From positions 3,283,001 to 3,347,000 of the forward strand of contig NZ_CP073747.1 of the NCBI RefSeq assembly GCF_024398015.1: a stretch of 64,000 bases of DNA, written 5' to 3'. The stretch is from Kordiimonas sp. SCSIO 12610 (GTDB lineage Bacteria > Pseudomonadota > Alphaproteobacteria > Sphingomonadales > Kordiimonadaceae). A model generated the notes under the pieces. That model saw only the letters and a program-made list of their open reading frames with translations, ran no database searches and had not been told where the DNA came from. Positions within the stretch are counted from its first letter, which is position 1. The number at the start of each line of letters is the position of its first letter. The translations under genes were made by a program, and so were the position numbers. Below are positions 17,366 through 26,570 of the stretch, one piece after another.

Positions 17366-18079
17366 ATGGGTATTTTCTCTCGTCTAACCGACATCATTAA
17401 TTCCAACATCAATGCCATTCTGGATAAAGCCGAAGACCCAGACAAAATCATCCGGATGGTCATTCAAGAAATGGAAGAAACCCTGATCGAAGTTAGATCA
17501 AGTGCGGCAAAAGCGATCGCAGATCAAAAAGACGTTGAACGCCGCCTAAAGCGCCTCGACAATGCTCAGGCCGACTGGGAGAAAAAGGCCGAACTGGCCA
17601 TCTCTAAAGGACGGGAAGACCTCGCCAAAGGTGCACTCATCGAGAAATCGAAAGTCGCAGACATGGCTGACCACCTTAAAGCTGAGCTAGAGCAACTCAA
17701 AGAAGCGCTTGGCCGCCACGAAGAGGATGTCATTAAACTAGACGCCAAACTTCGTGAAGCGCGCGCCAAAAAAGCAACGCTCCAAGCACGTCAGAAAACT
17801 GCAACCAATCATGTTCGTGTTCGTAAGAACCTATATGACAACCGTATTCAGGATGCATTTGATCGTTTTGACAAAGTCGAGCAACGCTTGGACCGTATTG
17901 AAGGCGAAGCGGAAGCTTATGAACTTGGCAAAGGCGAGTCCCTTGCAGATACCATCCAGTCCCTAGAGACAACGGATGAAATTGAAAAGGAACTTGAGGC
18001 ACTGAAAGCAAAGGCAGCGGCAAGTGCAAATGATAACAAGGCGGAAAAGAAAGCATCAAAGAAATCTGCTTCTAAATAA
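17366..18079 (+). CDS. pspA: phage shock protein A
   Basis: PspA is a peripheral inner-membrane ESCRT-III-like coiled-coil protein that stabilises damaged membrane and keeps PspF inactive when unstressed. The 237-residue product begins M-G-I-F-S-R-L-T-D-I-I-N-S-N with A-E-D-P-D-K near 21-26 and M-x-E-T-L near 36-40, then long charged coiled coils (about 40-190). An extra Lys/Ala/Ser-rich tail (about 205-237) resembles other alphaproteobacterial versions. AAGGAT box before ATG. Second gene of the sigma54-driven operon. Confidence 0.97.
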   Translation: MGIFSRLTDIINSNINAILDKAEDPDKIIRMVIQEMEETLIEVRSSAAKAIADQKDVERRLKRLDNAQADWEKKAELAISKGREDLAKGALIEKSKVADMADHLKAELEQLKEALGRHEEDVIKLDAKLREARAKKATLQARQKTATNHVRVRKNLYDNRIQDAFDRFDKVEQRLDRIEGEAEAYELGKGESLADTIQSLETTDEIEKELEALKAKAAASANDNKAEKKASKKSASK

Positions 18080-18106
18080 TAACAATAATCAGGAGAGGAC
18101 ATAAAA

Positions 18107-18331
18107 ATGGATGATGCTGTTCCGATATTATTAGTAGTCGTAGTAATCCCCCTTTGGATCATATTCCACTATGTAACCAAATGGAAAACGATGAAGGGCC
18201 TGACAGCTGAAGATGAAGAATCGTTCAATGACCTACGCCGGGCATCGGACCGATTGGAAGACCGCCTAAGGTCAATGGAACGTATTCTTGACAATGAAGT
18301 ACCGGATTGGAGAAGTCGCCATGACACGTAA
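18107..18331 (+). CDS. pspB: phage shock protein B
   Basis: A 74-residue inner-membrane protein: an N-terminal transmembrane helix (about 5-22, with V-V-V-V-I-P-L-W-I-I-F-H-Y), then a cytoplasmic helix with the PspB pattern R-A-x-R-L-E-D-R-L-x-x-M-E-R-I-L-D. PspB works with PspC to sense envelope stress and recruit PspA. AGGAGAGGA box before the ATG. Its last 11 bases overlap pspC, a sign of translational coupling. Confidence 0.95.
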   Translation: MDDAVPILLVVVVIPLWIIFHYVTKWKTMKGLTAEDEESFNDLRRASDRLEDRLRSMERILDNEVPDWRSRHDT

Positions 18332-18707
18332 TAGCGCCACAAAATTATACAAAAACCCACGTGACGGAATGTTTATGGGTGTGTGCGCTGGCCTGGCCGA
18401 TTATTTCGGCATCAACGTCACGGCCGTTAGGTTACTCATTGTATTCGGCGCAATTTTCACTGGCATCGGTGTTTTTGTAATTGGTTACATAATCACGGGC
18501 TTTGTATTGGACCCAAAACCTGCGGACCTATACGAGGATGAAGAAGAAGAAACATTCTGGAGAGAAACCAGAAAGGCCCCTGAATATAGTGCCGCAGAAT
18601 TACGGCGCCGGTTCCGCGACATCGAGCGGCGGACAACGGAAATGGAATCTTACATGACAAGTAAAAGATTCCGACTAGAGCGAGAGCTTAAAGCACTCGA
18701 AGACTAA
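18321..18707 (+). CDS. pspC: phage shock protein C
   Basis: A 128-residue membrane stress sensor. The PspC domain is clear: L-Y-K-N-P-R-D-G-M-F-M-G-V-C-A-G-L-A-D-Y-F (about 9-29), then two hydrophobic stretches (about 35-62) and a charged C-terminal helical region with E-L-R-R-R-F-R-D-I-E-R-R. ATG at 18321 is preceded by GGAGAAG inside pspB; a longer frame from 18288 has no good box. Last gene of the psp operon, followed by a terminator. Confidence 0.95.
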   Translation: MTRNSATKLYKNPRDGMFMGVCAGLADYFGINVTAVRLLIVFGAIFTGIGVFVIGYIITGFVLDPKPADLYEDEEEETFWRETRKAPEYSAAELRRRFRDIERRTTEMESYMTSKRFRLERELKALED

Positions 18708-18741
18708 AAAGAAGTACACAGATACTCAGCGAGGAAACAAG

Positions 18742-18769
18742 AAAAAGGGCGGTTCTACCGCCCTTTTTT
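18742..18769. terminator. psp operon terminator (bidirectional)
   Basis: AAAAAGGGCGGT/ACCGCCCTTTTTT with a 3-base loop, A-run on one side and T-run on the other. It ends psp and probably also the convergent phosphatase gene. Confidence 0.93.
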
Positions 18770-18774
18770 AGACA

Positions 18775-19290
18775 CTAAGGCGTCCGTGGCTCCAGATATT
18801 GAATTCCATGGCTAACCTCACCGCCCACAATCGTTTTCACAATATAAATATGATCATACTGATGCTCCTCCAAATCGCTATATTCGAGGCCAGTCAGTAG
18901 ATTAAACAGCTTTGGAGTTGTATTACTGTGTCCGACAACAAGCGTTGCCCCTTTCAGAAGGGATAATTGCCCTTTCATTTGAGCGAGTTCACGAGGGTCA
19001 TATTTTCTAATCGCGACCCCGGCTTGCTCAGCACTTGGGGCGGCAGTTTCCAAAGTGCGTTTATAATCACTTGAAAACACAGCGGTAATATTTTTGTCTT
19101 TTAAATATTCAGCGAGCGCCTCAGCGCGTACCTTACCCTGATCGGTCAGCGATGGGTCTGAGTATCCTGTTTGTTTTTCTGCATGTCGTACCAAATAAAT
19201 AGTATGCTGGGCTTCCGTGGTAGTAGCGATAAACAGCAAAGATACCGAGAATACGCTTAAAGCTAATGATATATTTCTGATAAAACTCAT
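18775..19290 (-). CDS. periplasmic histidine phosphatase family protein
   Basis: A 171-residue phosphoglycerate-mutase-like (SixA/histidine phosphatase) protein with a signal peptide (1-27, A-T-T-T-E-A). The phosphate pocket is visible: L-V-R35-H36-A-E-K, S-S-D-Y-K-R-T near 73-79 and G-H121-S-N-T. Export means it acts on a periplasmic phosphoester; the substrate cannot be told. Single gene between the psp terminator and the pseudouridine synthase. Confidence 0.88.
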   Translation of the reverse strand: MSFIRNISLALSVFSVSLLFIATTTEAQHTIYLVRHAEKQTGYSDPSLTDQGKVRAEALAEYLKDKNITAVFSSDYKRTLETAAPSAEQAGVAIRKYDPRELAQMKGQLSLLKGATLVVGHSNTTPKLFNLLTGLEYSDLEEHQYDHIYIVKTIVGGEVSHGIQYLEPRTP

Positions 19291-19355
19291 GATTACCTCC
19301 CTAAACTTGAATTATTATAACAACAAATCTGGCAGTATCAGGGCAAATAAGCGCC

Positions 19356-20006
19356 TTAAAATGGCGTGCCAGCGTTGAATGTCATCATTTGTTTTGTCGA
19401 TGGGTGGCGAATGGTGATCGCTTCTGCATGCAACATCAAACGGGGCGCCATTTCAAGCGCCTCACCGTCCGCATAAAACCTGTCACCCAGAATTGGGTGC
19501 CCTAGTTCGAGCATATGAACCCGAAGCTGATGGGAACGCCCGGTTACAGGCGTAAGTTTCACACGGGTTTCATTCCCGCCTCGATCAATAACTTCATAAT
19601 GCGTTAGCGCGGACCTGCCATTATCATGATCTACCTTCTGCTTGGGTCGGTTAGGCCAATCGCAAATCAAAGGCAAATCTATACTACCTCTATCCTCTTT
19701 AACGTTGCCGTATACCCGAGCAATGTATGTTTTCGATGTTAAACGATGTTCAAACTGGTATCCAATATAACGATGCGCGTCTTTGTGCATCGCCATAACC
19801 AATAATCCAGACGTATCCATATCCAATCTATGGATAGTGCTGGCCCCCACAAATTCTGCCTGTACCCGGCTCTCCAAGCAATCCTTGTGATCATCATGTT
19901 TACCGGGAACAGATAACAATCCAGACTGCTTGTTCAGGACAATGATGTCATCATCCTGATAGACTATTTGCAGCAAGGGATCTGTCGGCGGATTATAGTC
20001 AAACAT
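19356..20006 (-). CDS. RluA family pseudouridine synthase
   Basis: A 216-residue RNA pseudouridine synthase. The RluA-type catalytic motif H59-R-L-D62-M-D-T-S-G-L-L-V is intact, with L-N-K-Q-S-G-L-L-S-V-P-G near 24-35 and the R-S-H-Q-L-R-V-H block near the end. The short length without an S4 domain fits RluA itself (23S rRNA 746 and tRNA 32), but other short members exist, so no gene symbol is given. Confidence 0.9.
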   Translation of the reverse strand: MFDYNPPTDPLLQIVYQDDDIIVLNKQSGLLSVPGKHDDHKDCLESRVQAEFVGASTIHRLDMDTSGLLVMAMHKDAHRYIGYQFEHRLTSKTYIARVYGNVKEDRGSIDLPLICDWPNRPKQKVDHDNGRSALTHYEVIDRGGNETRVKLTPVTGRSHQLRVHMLELGHPILGDRFYADGEALEMAPRLMLHAEAITIRHPSTKQMMTFNAGTPF

Positions 20007-20102
20007 TAAATTAGCATTCTCAAATTCTTTTGATGCTTATACCGTTTGCATAAATTTATGCATCAACTAATCTACCGTGAATTTAAAATGCAAAGAATTC
20101 TC

Positions 20103-21215
20103 ATGACAGATCATCTTAAACCGTCTTCTAAAACTGTACATTCAGCACATACTGATAAACGTCAGGGTGCACCCATGATGCCGGGCCCTGTTTTTTCAAG
20201 CACATTTCACACCCACGGCATGCCAAGCGATGCACCATACCAATACGGGCGTTTTCATCATCCTACATGGCATCATTTAGAGGAAAAGCTCAGCAGTCTA
20301 GAAGGCGGAGAGACCGTGATTTTCCCCTCTGGTATGGGCGCGATTGCAGCCGTTTTAACAACTATACTTGAAAGCGGTGATACAGTTTTGATGCCCAGCG
20401 ATGGCTATTATCCATCACGTGCCTATGTAGAACAATTTCTTTCGCGGTATGGCGTGATGCTAAAGCTAGCCGCAACCAAGGATATGGCTGAGACAGATTT
20501 CACAGGGATCAAACTGGTATTTATCGAGAGCCCAAGCAATCCAATGCTTGATATTTGTGATATCCAAAAAGTCTGTGAACGAGCACATTCCAGTGGGGCG
20601 CTGGTTGCCATCGACAATACAACAGCCACAATATTAGGGCAAAACCCGCTTGAGCTTGGTGCTGATTTTTCCGTGTCCTCGGACACGAAAGCCTTGAATG
20701 GTCATAGCGATATCTTGTTTGGCCATGTCGCTTCAAACAATGTTGATGCCATCACCCGAATACGCGATTGGCGAAAGCTTTCTGGATGCATCCCGGGCCC
20801 CATGGAAACATGGCTTGTAGACCGCGGCATACAAACGCTTGATGTCAGGCTGGAAAGACAAGTTAAAAACGCCCAGCACATTGCCGAATACTTGATTAAC
20901 CATGCAAAAGTTCAATCCCTACGCTATCCTGGCCTAGCGAATGATCCGTCGCACACATTAGCGAAGGCACAGATGAACCATTTTGGATTTATCGTGACAT
21001 TTGACCTTGGTAGCCGCGAGAATGCGGATCGATTTATGGCGCGCCTAAACATGATTACTGATGCGACAAGCTTTGGCGGCGTACATACAATCGCAGAACG
21101 ACGGGCGCGCTGGGGTACTGATGATATTCCAGAAGGGACAATCCGCCTAAGCGCCGGTATCGAGCATATTGAGGATATCATTGGCGATATCGAGCAGTCA
21201 CTAGATCAAATTTAG
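20103..21215 (+). CDS. PLP-dependent trans-sulfuration enzyme (cystathionine lyase/synthase family)
   Basis: A 370-residue Cys/Met-metabolism PLP enzyme. The internal aldimine lysine is K196 in S-S-D-T-K-A-L-N-G-H-S-D; D171 (A-I-D-N-T) should bind the pyridine nitrogen, and the F-P-S-G-M-G-A-I block (about 74-81) binds phosphate. The W-R-K-L-S-G-C-I-P-G-P-M-E segment is typical of the lyase branch. Whether it is cystathionine beta-lyase, gamma-lyase or gamma-synthase cannot be decided here. Start chosen at the third ATG, which fits the family N-terminus (S-S-K-T-V-H-S-A); upstream ATGs at 20046 and 20088 are possible. Confidence 0.85.
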   Translation: MTDHLKPSSKTVHSAHTDKRQGAPMMPGPVFSSTFHTHGMPSDAPYQYGRFHHPTWHHLEEKLSSLEGGETVIFPSGMGAIAAVLTTILESGDTVLMPSDGYYPSRAYVEQFLSRYGVMLKLAATKDMAETDFTGIKLVFIESPSNPMLDICDIQKVCERAHSSGALVAIDNTTATILGQNPLELGADFSVSSDTKALNGHSDILFGHVASNNVDAITRIRDWRKLSGCIPGPMETWLVDRGIQTLDVRLERQVKNAQHIAEYLINHAKVQSLRYPGLANDPSHTLAKAQMNHFGFIVTFDLGSRENADRFMARLNMITDATSFGGVHTIAERRARWGTDDIPEGTIRLSAGIEHIEDIIGDIEQSLDQI

Positions 21216-21224
21216 TGCAACCAA

Positions 21225-21256
21225 AAGAAAATGCCTGCCCTCTATCGAAAGCAGGC
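21225..21256 (-). terminator. terminator of the PEP-CTERM gene
   Basis: GCCTGC/GCAGGC stem with a 12-base loop, followed on the minus strand by a T-rich run. Weak on the plus strand. Confidence 0.5.
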
Positions 21257-21295
21257 CAGTCACTTCTTCAGTAAAACTGTATAAATATAGCTGTA

Positions 21296-21850
21296 TTAGG
21301 CTACAGCGTATCTTCTACGAAGCACCAATCCAGAGAGGCCAAAACCAAGGATCATCATCAGCCACGTTGCTGGTTCAGGCACCGTTGATACAGAACGGGT
21401 GCCATATAATGTCAAGTGACTGAGAGCAGGATTATTTCCACTGCCAACCAATAGTGGAAGTAATGTGGGCGCTGTTACGCCACTAATAAAGCAACTAGCA
21501 TCCGTACACCAGTTATCCCAGTCGACGGGGCCCATTGAACTATAATCAACGAGGAGGTAATCAGGTCCACCCTTAATAACCACCGCGAAAACATCAAATC
21601 CCTCTATATGCCAAGAACCACTTAGGCCAGAGTCAAAACTAATTTCAAATGGCGCGCCCTCAAAACCTTCACCCACATTAAAGCGTCCAATCTGCTCAAG
21701 ATCATCGGGCGCATCATCTAAAAGGCCGATCACTTCAGAAAGTGAATCATTACCGGGCTGTATTGAGAAAGTGACAGCAGCATTTGCCATCGTGCTAACA
21801 AACATGAGTGACAAGAAAACAGTGACACATCGTTTCATGAAGCTTGTCAT
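21296..21850 (-). CDS. PEP-CTERM sorting domain protein
   Basis: A 184-residue secreted protein. Residues 1-24 are a signal peptide (T-M-A-N-A-A). The C-terminus is a textbook sorting signal: V-P-E-P (157-160), A-T-W-L-M-M, a hydrophobic helix with G-F-G-L-S-G, then R-R-R. Such tails are cut by an exosortase and the protein is released or anchored to exopolysaccharide. The middle is of unknown function and has one Cys pair (C115, C120). AAAGGAG box before ATG. The exosortase itself is not in this window. Confidence 0.92.
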   Translation of the reverse strand: MTSFMKRCVTVFLSLMFVSTMANAAVTFSIQPGNDSLSEVIGLLDDAPDDLEQIGRFNVGEGFEGAPFEISFDSGLSGSWHIEGFDVFAVVIKGGPDYLLVDYSSMGPVDWDNWCTDASCFISGVTAPTLLPLLVGSGNNPALSHLTLYGTRSVSTVPEPATWLMMILGFGLSGLVLRRRYAVA

Positions 21851-21901
21851 TTTGCGCTCCTTTCAGTCTGTATATTTATCTATTTTATTTTTCTAAATTT
21901 T

Positions 21902-21918
21902 GTTAATATTATATTAAC
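21902..21918. promoter_or_regulatory. AT-rich palindrome in divergent promoter region
   Basis: GTTAAT-N5-ATTAAC, a perfect 6+6 bp dyad, lies about 50 bases upstream of the PEP-CTERM start within a very AT-rich 217-base gap shared with the M16 peptidase gene. It could be an operator; chance is not excluded in such AT-rich DNA. Confidence 0.3.
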
Positions 21919-22067
21919 ATATATTAAATCGAGAGTCATATATTTTCTACCTAAACTATTATTTATTATATTATACAAATACTTATTTTATCAGTTATTA
22001 TCGAACTCAAATTCAAATATGTTTCGACTCATAGTTGAAGGCCACATATAAAAGCGAGGAAATGCAC

Positions 22068-24935
22068 ATGAAATGGGCAAAAAACGCCGCTGTAGTAACT
22101 AGCTTAATTGCTCTGCTAACAGCATGCGGTAATGAAGCATCAGACACGAACTCTAAACCAGATGCTGTAACCGAAGCAACTACAGCGAACGCAACCGAAA
22201 ACGAATTGATCAGTTTTGAACAATTCACATTGGATAACGGCCTTAAGGTTGTGATGCATATTGATAAGTCCGATCCTGTTGTCGCTGTTGCCCTAACAAG
22301 CCACGTCGGTTCAGCACGCGAAAAACCGGGGCGTACTGGTTTTGCGCATTTATTTGAACATCTATTATTCCTCGAATCTGAAAATCTCGGCAAAGGTGGC
22401 CTTGATAAACTCAGTGCACGAATTGGCGGTTCGGGGGCGAATGGTTCTACAAGTCGTGATCGCACCAACTATTTCCAGACTGTACCAAATGATGCACTGG
22501 AGAAAATGATATGGGCAGAAGCCGACAAGCTAGGTTTCTTTATCAATACTGTGACAGAGCCTGTGCTCGCCAAAGAAAAACAGGTGGTGAAAAACGAAAA
22601 ACGTCAAGGTATAGACAACCAGCCCTATGGTCATACGTTCTATGTAGTTGACAAGAACCTGTACCCCGAGGGCCATCCCTATAACTGGCAGGTTATTGGT
22701 TCACTGGAGGATCTTCAAAATGCAACACTTGAAGACGTAAAAGAATTCTTCCGCCGATGGTATGTCCCCAATAATGTTACACTGACAATTGCGGGTGATT
22801 TCGATCCAAAACAGGCAAAAATTTGGGTTGAGAAATATTTTGGTGAAATCAAACGCGGTGAAGATATCAGTCGACAAGACAAACAACCCGCCAGTCTTTC
22901 AGAGACAAAAAAACGTTTCTATGAAGATAATTTTGCCCGGACACCTCAACTTTTACTAACATGGCCGGGCGTTCACCAATATCACAAGGATAGTTATGCC
23001 CTTGATATCTTGATTACGTATCTGTCGGAAGGCAAAAACGCCCCTCTTAACAAGGTTCTGATTGACGATAAAAAGTTAACAACGACAATTTTTATGTTCA
23101 ATCGTAATTCCGAACTGGCAGGGCAAACAATGCTGGGTGTCAGGGCGTTTGACGGCGTCAAACTGGACGATGTCCAAACCGCAATCGATGAAGCGTTTGC
23201 TGACTTTGAGACTAATGGTATTTCCGAAACAGATTTGGCTCGCGTAAAAGCGGGTGCAGAGGTCGACTTCTATAGTGGTATCCAAAGTGTTCTTGGTAAA
23301 GCATTTCAGCTTGCACAATATGATATTTTTGCTGGTGACCCCGGGTTTATTAACGATGACATCAAAAATATCCAAGCCGTAACAAGCGAAGATGTTATGC
23401 GTGTTTACACCGATTACATCAAAGACAAGAATTATGTTGCAGTGAGCACAGTTCCAAAAGGACAAGCCGATTTAGTGTTATCAGGATCAACACAAGCAGA
23501 AATTGTTGAAGAACAAATCGTGCAAGGCGCTGAAGAGACATTCGATGCTTCTATCACGGCAGAGTATGAACGGACACCATCTTCTTTTGATCGCACAATC
23601 GAGCCAGAATATGGTCCAGAACCAATTTTGCGTGTCCCTGCAATTTGGGAAAACACACTTTCAAATGGCCTAAAAATATATGGCATTGAAGATAGCGAAC
23701 TTCCGCTGGTTCGCTTTGACCTGACAATTGAAGGGGGTCAGTTGCTGGATGACCTGAACAAAGTTGGGGTCGCTAACCTTGTTGGCGAACTTATGCAAAA
23801 AGGTACAAAAAACCGTACGACCGCAGAACTTGAAGAAGCCATCGAAGCATTAGGTGCCGAGCTTTCGGTTACAGCAACCGCTGAGTCTATTCGAATTTCC
23901 GGCACGACACTTGCAAAAAATCTTGATGAAACACTCGCAATTTTTGAAGAGGTACTTTTGGAGCCACGCTGGGATGAGCAAGAATTTGAGCTGGCAAAAC
24001 TTCGGGTTTTAAATCAATTAGAACAGGAAAAATCCAATCCTAATGCCATTGCTGACAATGCTTTTGCGACATTAATTTACGGCGAAAATCATATCCTTTC
24101 ACGAAACATTCTTGGCAACAAGGAGAGCGTTGAAAACATCACTCTTGATGACCTAAAGGTATATTATCAGACATATTTTTCACCGAGCGTTGCTAAATTG
24201 CATGTTGTTGGTGATGTAAGCAAAACAGCATTGGTAGAAAAGTTCGCAGGTCTGTCGTCTCGTTGGGCGTCGAGGGACGTGACTATTCCGAACTATTCAA
24301 CACCACAGCCGTTAGGCGCATCCAAAGTATATTTCTATGATGTCCCTGGTGCGAAACAGTCAATAATTCGATTTGGATATCCTGCGCTAAAGCGGACGAA
24401 CGAAGACTTTTATGCTGCTACACTTATGAATTACCGGCTTGGCGGCGGCGGGTTCGCTTCCCGCTTGACCCAAGAATTACGGGAAGGTAAAGGATATACT
24501 TACGGCATTGGATCACAATTTTCAGGGACAAAACGCCAGGGAGAATTTACGATCTTTTCTGGTGTTAGAAGTAACATAACCCTTGAAGCAACAATGCTCG
24601 TGAAGGATATTCTTAGCAATTACGGCAATACCTTTACGGAGCAGGACCTAACGGTAACAAAAGGGTTTCAGTTAAAAAGTAAAGCCCGGGCCTTTGAGAC
24701 ACCAAATGCCAAACTGGGCCTACTTCGTAACATCAGCACATATAACTTGCCCTATGATTATGTGATTGCCCAAAACTCAACCATTCGTGACCTGACGGTT
24801 GAAGAAGTACAGCGCTTGGCTGAAGCGCACATTCGACCAGATCAAATGATTTATCTTGTGGTAGGTGACGCTGCAACGCAGTTAGACAGACTAAGTACAC
24901 TTGGGTATGGAACCCCCATTTTACTAAACAAATAA
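22068..24935 (+). CDS. M16 family zinc peptidase, lipoprotein
   Basis: A 955-residue insulinase/processing-protease-type metalloprotease built of two M16 halves. The lipobox L-L-T-A-C20 ends a signal peptide, so it is probably a periplasmic-facing lipoprotein. The N-half has the inverted zinc motif H94-L-F-E97-H98 with the third ligand E177. The C-half (from about residue 540) lacks it but has R-E-G-K-G-Y-T-Y-G near 817, the substrate-binding R/Y pair of inactive halves. GAGGAA box six bases before ATG 22068. Likely degrades peptides; partner and substrate unknown. Confidence 0.93.
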   Translation: MKWAKNAAVVTSLIALLTACGNEASDTNSKPDAVTEATTANATENELISFEQFTLDNGLKVVMHIDKSDPVVAVALTSHVGSAREKPGRTGFAHLFEHLLFLESENLGKGGLDKLSARIGGSGANGSTSRDRTNYFQTVPNDALEKMIWAEADKLGFFINTVTEPVLAKEKQVVKNEKRQGIDNQPYGHTFYVVDKNLYPEGHPYNWQVIGSLEDLQNATLEDVKEFFRRWYVPNNVTLTIAGDFDPKQAKIWVEKYFGEIKRGEDISRQDKQPASLSETKKRFYEDNFARTPQLLLTWPGVHQYHKDSYALDILITYLSEGKNAPLNKVLIDDKKLTTTIFMFNRNSELAGQTMLGVRAFDGVKLDDVQTAIDEAFADFETNGISETDLARVKAGAEVDFYSGIQSVLGKAFQLAQYDIFAGDPGFINDDIKNIQAVTSEDVMRVYTDYIKDKNYVAVSTVPKGQADLVLSGSTQAEIVEEQIVQGAEETFDASITAEYERTPSSFDRTIEPEYGPEPILRVPAIWENTLSNGLKIYGIEDSELPLVRFDLTIEGGQLLDDLNKVGVANLVGELMQKGTKNRTTAELEEAIEALGAELSVTATAESIRISGTTLAKNLDETLAIFEEVLLEPRWDEQEFELAKLRVLNQLEQEKSNPNAIADNAFATLIYGENHILSRNILGNKESVENITLDDLKVYYQTYFSPSVAKLHVVGDVSKTALVEKFAGLSSRWASRDVTIPNYSTPQPLGASKVYFYDVPGAKQSIIRFGYPALKRTNEDFYAATLMNYRLGGGGFASRLTQELREGKGYTYGIGSQFSGTKRQGEFTIFSGVRSNITLEATMLVKDILSNYGNTFTEQDLTVTKGFQLKSKARAFETPNAKLGLLRNISTYNLPYDYVIAQNSTIRDLTVEEVQRLAEAHIRPDQMIYLVVGDAATQLDRLSTLGYGTPILLNK

Positions 24936-24952
24936 ACTGGAAGAACCCCAAA

Positions 24953-24982
24953 GATATCGGGCCTAATCGCCCGATATCTATT
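24953..24982 (+). terminator. hairpin terminator after the M16 gene
   Basis: A perfect 10-bp stem GATATCGGGC/GCCCGATATC with a 6-base loop and a short T-rich tail. Confidence 0.75.
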
Positions 24983-24999
24983 TAACAGCAGACAAAATA

Positions 25000-25224
25000 A
25001 TGACTGACAAAAACCAACAATTTCATGAATTAGTGTCAAGACAAGATGAACTTGAAGCCAAAATAATGTTCCAGCAAGACACCATTGATAATCTGAATAG
25101 TGTAGTCACAGAACAATGGAAGTTAATTGATAAACTGAAGCTACAAATTCAAAAACTTGACGATCAATTATATGAACTGGAAACATCAGACACCGGTGGC
25201 ATCCAGAAACCACCACATTATTGA
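25000..25224 (+). CDS. slyX: SlyX family protein
   Basis: A 74-residue cytoplasmic coiled coil of the SlyX family: heptad-rich centre (L-E-A-K-I-M-F-Q-Q-D-T-I-D-N-L-N at about 19-34) and the characteristic P-P-H-Y C-terminus. The biochemical function of SlyX is not established. It follows the M16 terminator and is convergent with the Asp/Asn hydroxylase gene. Confidence 0.88.
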   Translation: MTDKNQQFHELVSRQDELEAKIMFQQDTIDNLNSVVTEQWKLIDKLKLQIQKLDDQLYELETSDTGGIQKPPHY

Positions 25225-25240
25225 TACATTGATACGCAAA

Positions 25241-26413
25241 TTACACAGGTTGACTGGCTGAAGAATAGCCATCAACAGACTCAAGAATTTTTGCAACCAA
25301 TTCCTGCTCTATCGATGACAATTCTGGCTTCCACACCTCAAATAACAAGATATATCGATCCTGATCGCTATTATTCCATGCTTCATGTTCTATAGTATCA
25401 TCGAACAACCACACTTTACCTTCTTGCCATTCTCTGATGTCATTCCCAACTCGAAAACCACAACCCTCAGGAACTATAAGCGGTAAGTGACAAATCAACC
25501 GCGTGTTTATAAGGCCATTGTGCGGTGGTATTTTTGCACCCGCCTTCAACAATGAAAATAAAATATTTGGCGCCCTGCCCTGCATTTCGGGAAACTTGAT
25601 CTTCTTCATGGCAGCAACGGTTTCTGGGCATTGAACGGCAGCACCGTCTACTAACTCACCGTCTTTCCATAGATAATAAGCGCTCCAACTATCGCTACCT
25701 TTCATTCCGTGAAAATCATTCTGCGGTCGGTCATCGCTTCCTTGTAAGTATGCAGAAAAATCTTGCGGTACTTGTTGAATAGCACCTTCTAATTCCGTAC
25801 GAATAATATCAGTTTTTGCTTCCAATTCAGAAACCCAAGCGAAATCCACAGGATCATAAAATCCAATATCAGGAAGCTCTGGGAAAAAATATGTTTGAGG
25901 CTGCTGAGTATACGGCGTTTTTTGACCCGTCATGATATCAAGCGACAATTTGGCTCGTCTGGCACTAATACCTGCTGCTTTCATATCATCATGAAGTATT
26001 CCATTGAGGTAATCTGTATAATTTGCCAGAATATCATCACATCGCTTCTGCGCCCTCGACAACTGAACCTTCAGGTCTTCTGGGGTTTGCGTGTTTTGAG
26101 GGCTACTATTTAAAGCAATTCTATAGAAAGCCACGGCTGATTGGTGATCATTTTGATCATAGTACAAATCTGCCTTTAAGATATAAGCCCTCGGATTACG
26201 CCGCTCTAGCTCTATTGATTTATCTGCAGCCGACTGTCCAGCTGCGAAATCTCCAAGGTCTCGACATGCCAGCCCGAGCGCGAGCCAAATGGAGGCATTC
26301 TGTATGCCCTGTTTTATCAAACCCTGGAAAATAGCCCGTGCTTCACCTGGCGCATTTCTTTGAAGCGCCTGTAAGCCATTTTGAATTGATTGATTGATAT
26401 TATTTTGCTGCAA
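25241..26413 (-). CDS. TPR plus aspartyl/asparaginyl beta-hydroxylase domain protein
   Basis: A 390-residue protein with TPR-like repeats in residues about 5-125 (A-L-G-L-A-C-R-D-L-G-D and A-D-L-Y-Y-D-Q-N-D-H) and a C-terminal 2-oxoglutarate/Fe(II) Asp/Asn hydroxylase domain. Candidate iron ligands are H298 (P-P-H-N-G) and H343 (I-E-H-E-A-W), 45 residues apart as in the family, with R353 ten residues on for 2-oxoglutarate. No signal peptide. It lies downstream of the TonB receptor with a terminator between them. Substrate unknown. Confidence 0.88.
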   Translation of the reverse strand: MQQNNINQSIQNGLQALQRNAPGEARAIFQGLIKQGIQNASIWLALGLACRDLGDFAAGQSAADKSIELERRNPRAYILKADLYYDQNDHQSAVAFYRIALNSSPQNTQTPEDLKVQLSRAQKRCDDILANYTDYLNGILHDDMKAAGISARRAKLSLDIMTGQKTPYTQQPQTYFFPELPDIGFYDPVDFAWVSELEAKTDIIRTELEGAIQQVPQDFSAYLQGSDDRPQNDFHGMKGSDSWSAYYLWKDGELVDGAAVQCPETVAAMKKIKFPEMQGRAPNILFSLLKAGAKIPPHNGLINTRLICHLPLIVPEGCGFRVGNDIREWQEGKVWLFDDTIEHEAWNNSDQDRYILLFEVWKPELSSIEQELVAKILESVDGYSSASQPV

Positions 26414-26517
26414 AAGAAATCCTCTATCACGATCAAGCGATAGAACGATAGAATAATAACTCGCATAAATAAACTAAGAAAATACTATTTGTTAACAACC
26501 ATCTACTTCTACATAAA

Positions 26518-26544
26518 GTAAAAAAAATGGGCCCGAAGGCCCAT
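26518..26544 (-). terminator. intrinsic terminator of the TonB receptor gene
   Basis: ATGGGCC/GGCCCAT with a 4-base loop, followed on the minus strand by seven T residues, 27 bases after the receptor stop. Confidence 0.92.
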
Positions 26545-26570
26545 AAATATATTTACTTTCCTACTTAGAT

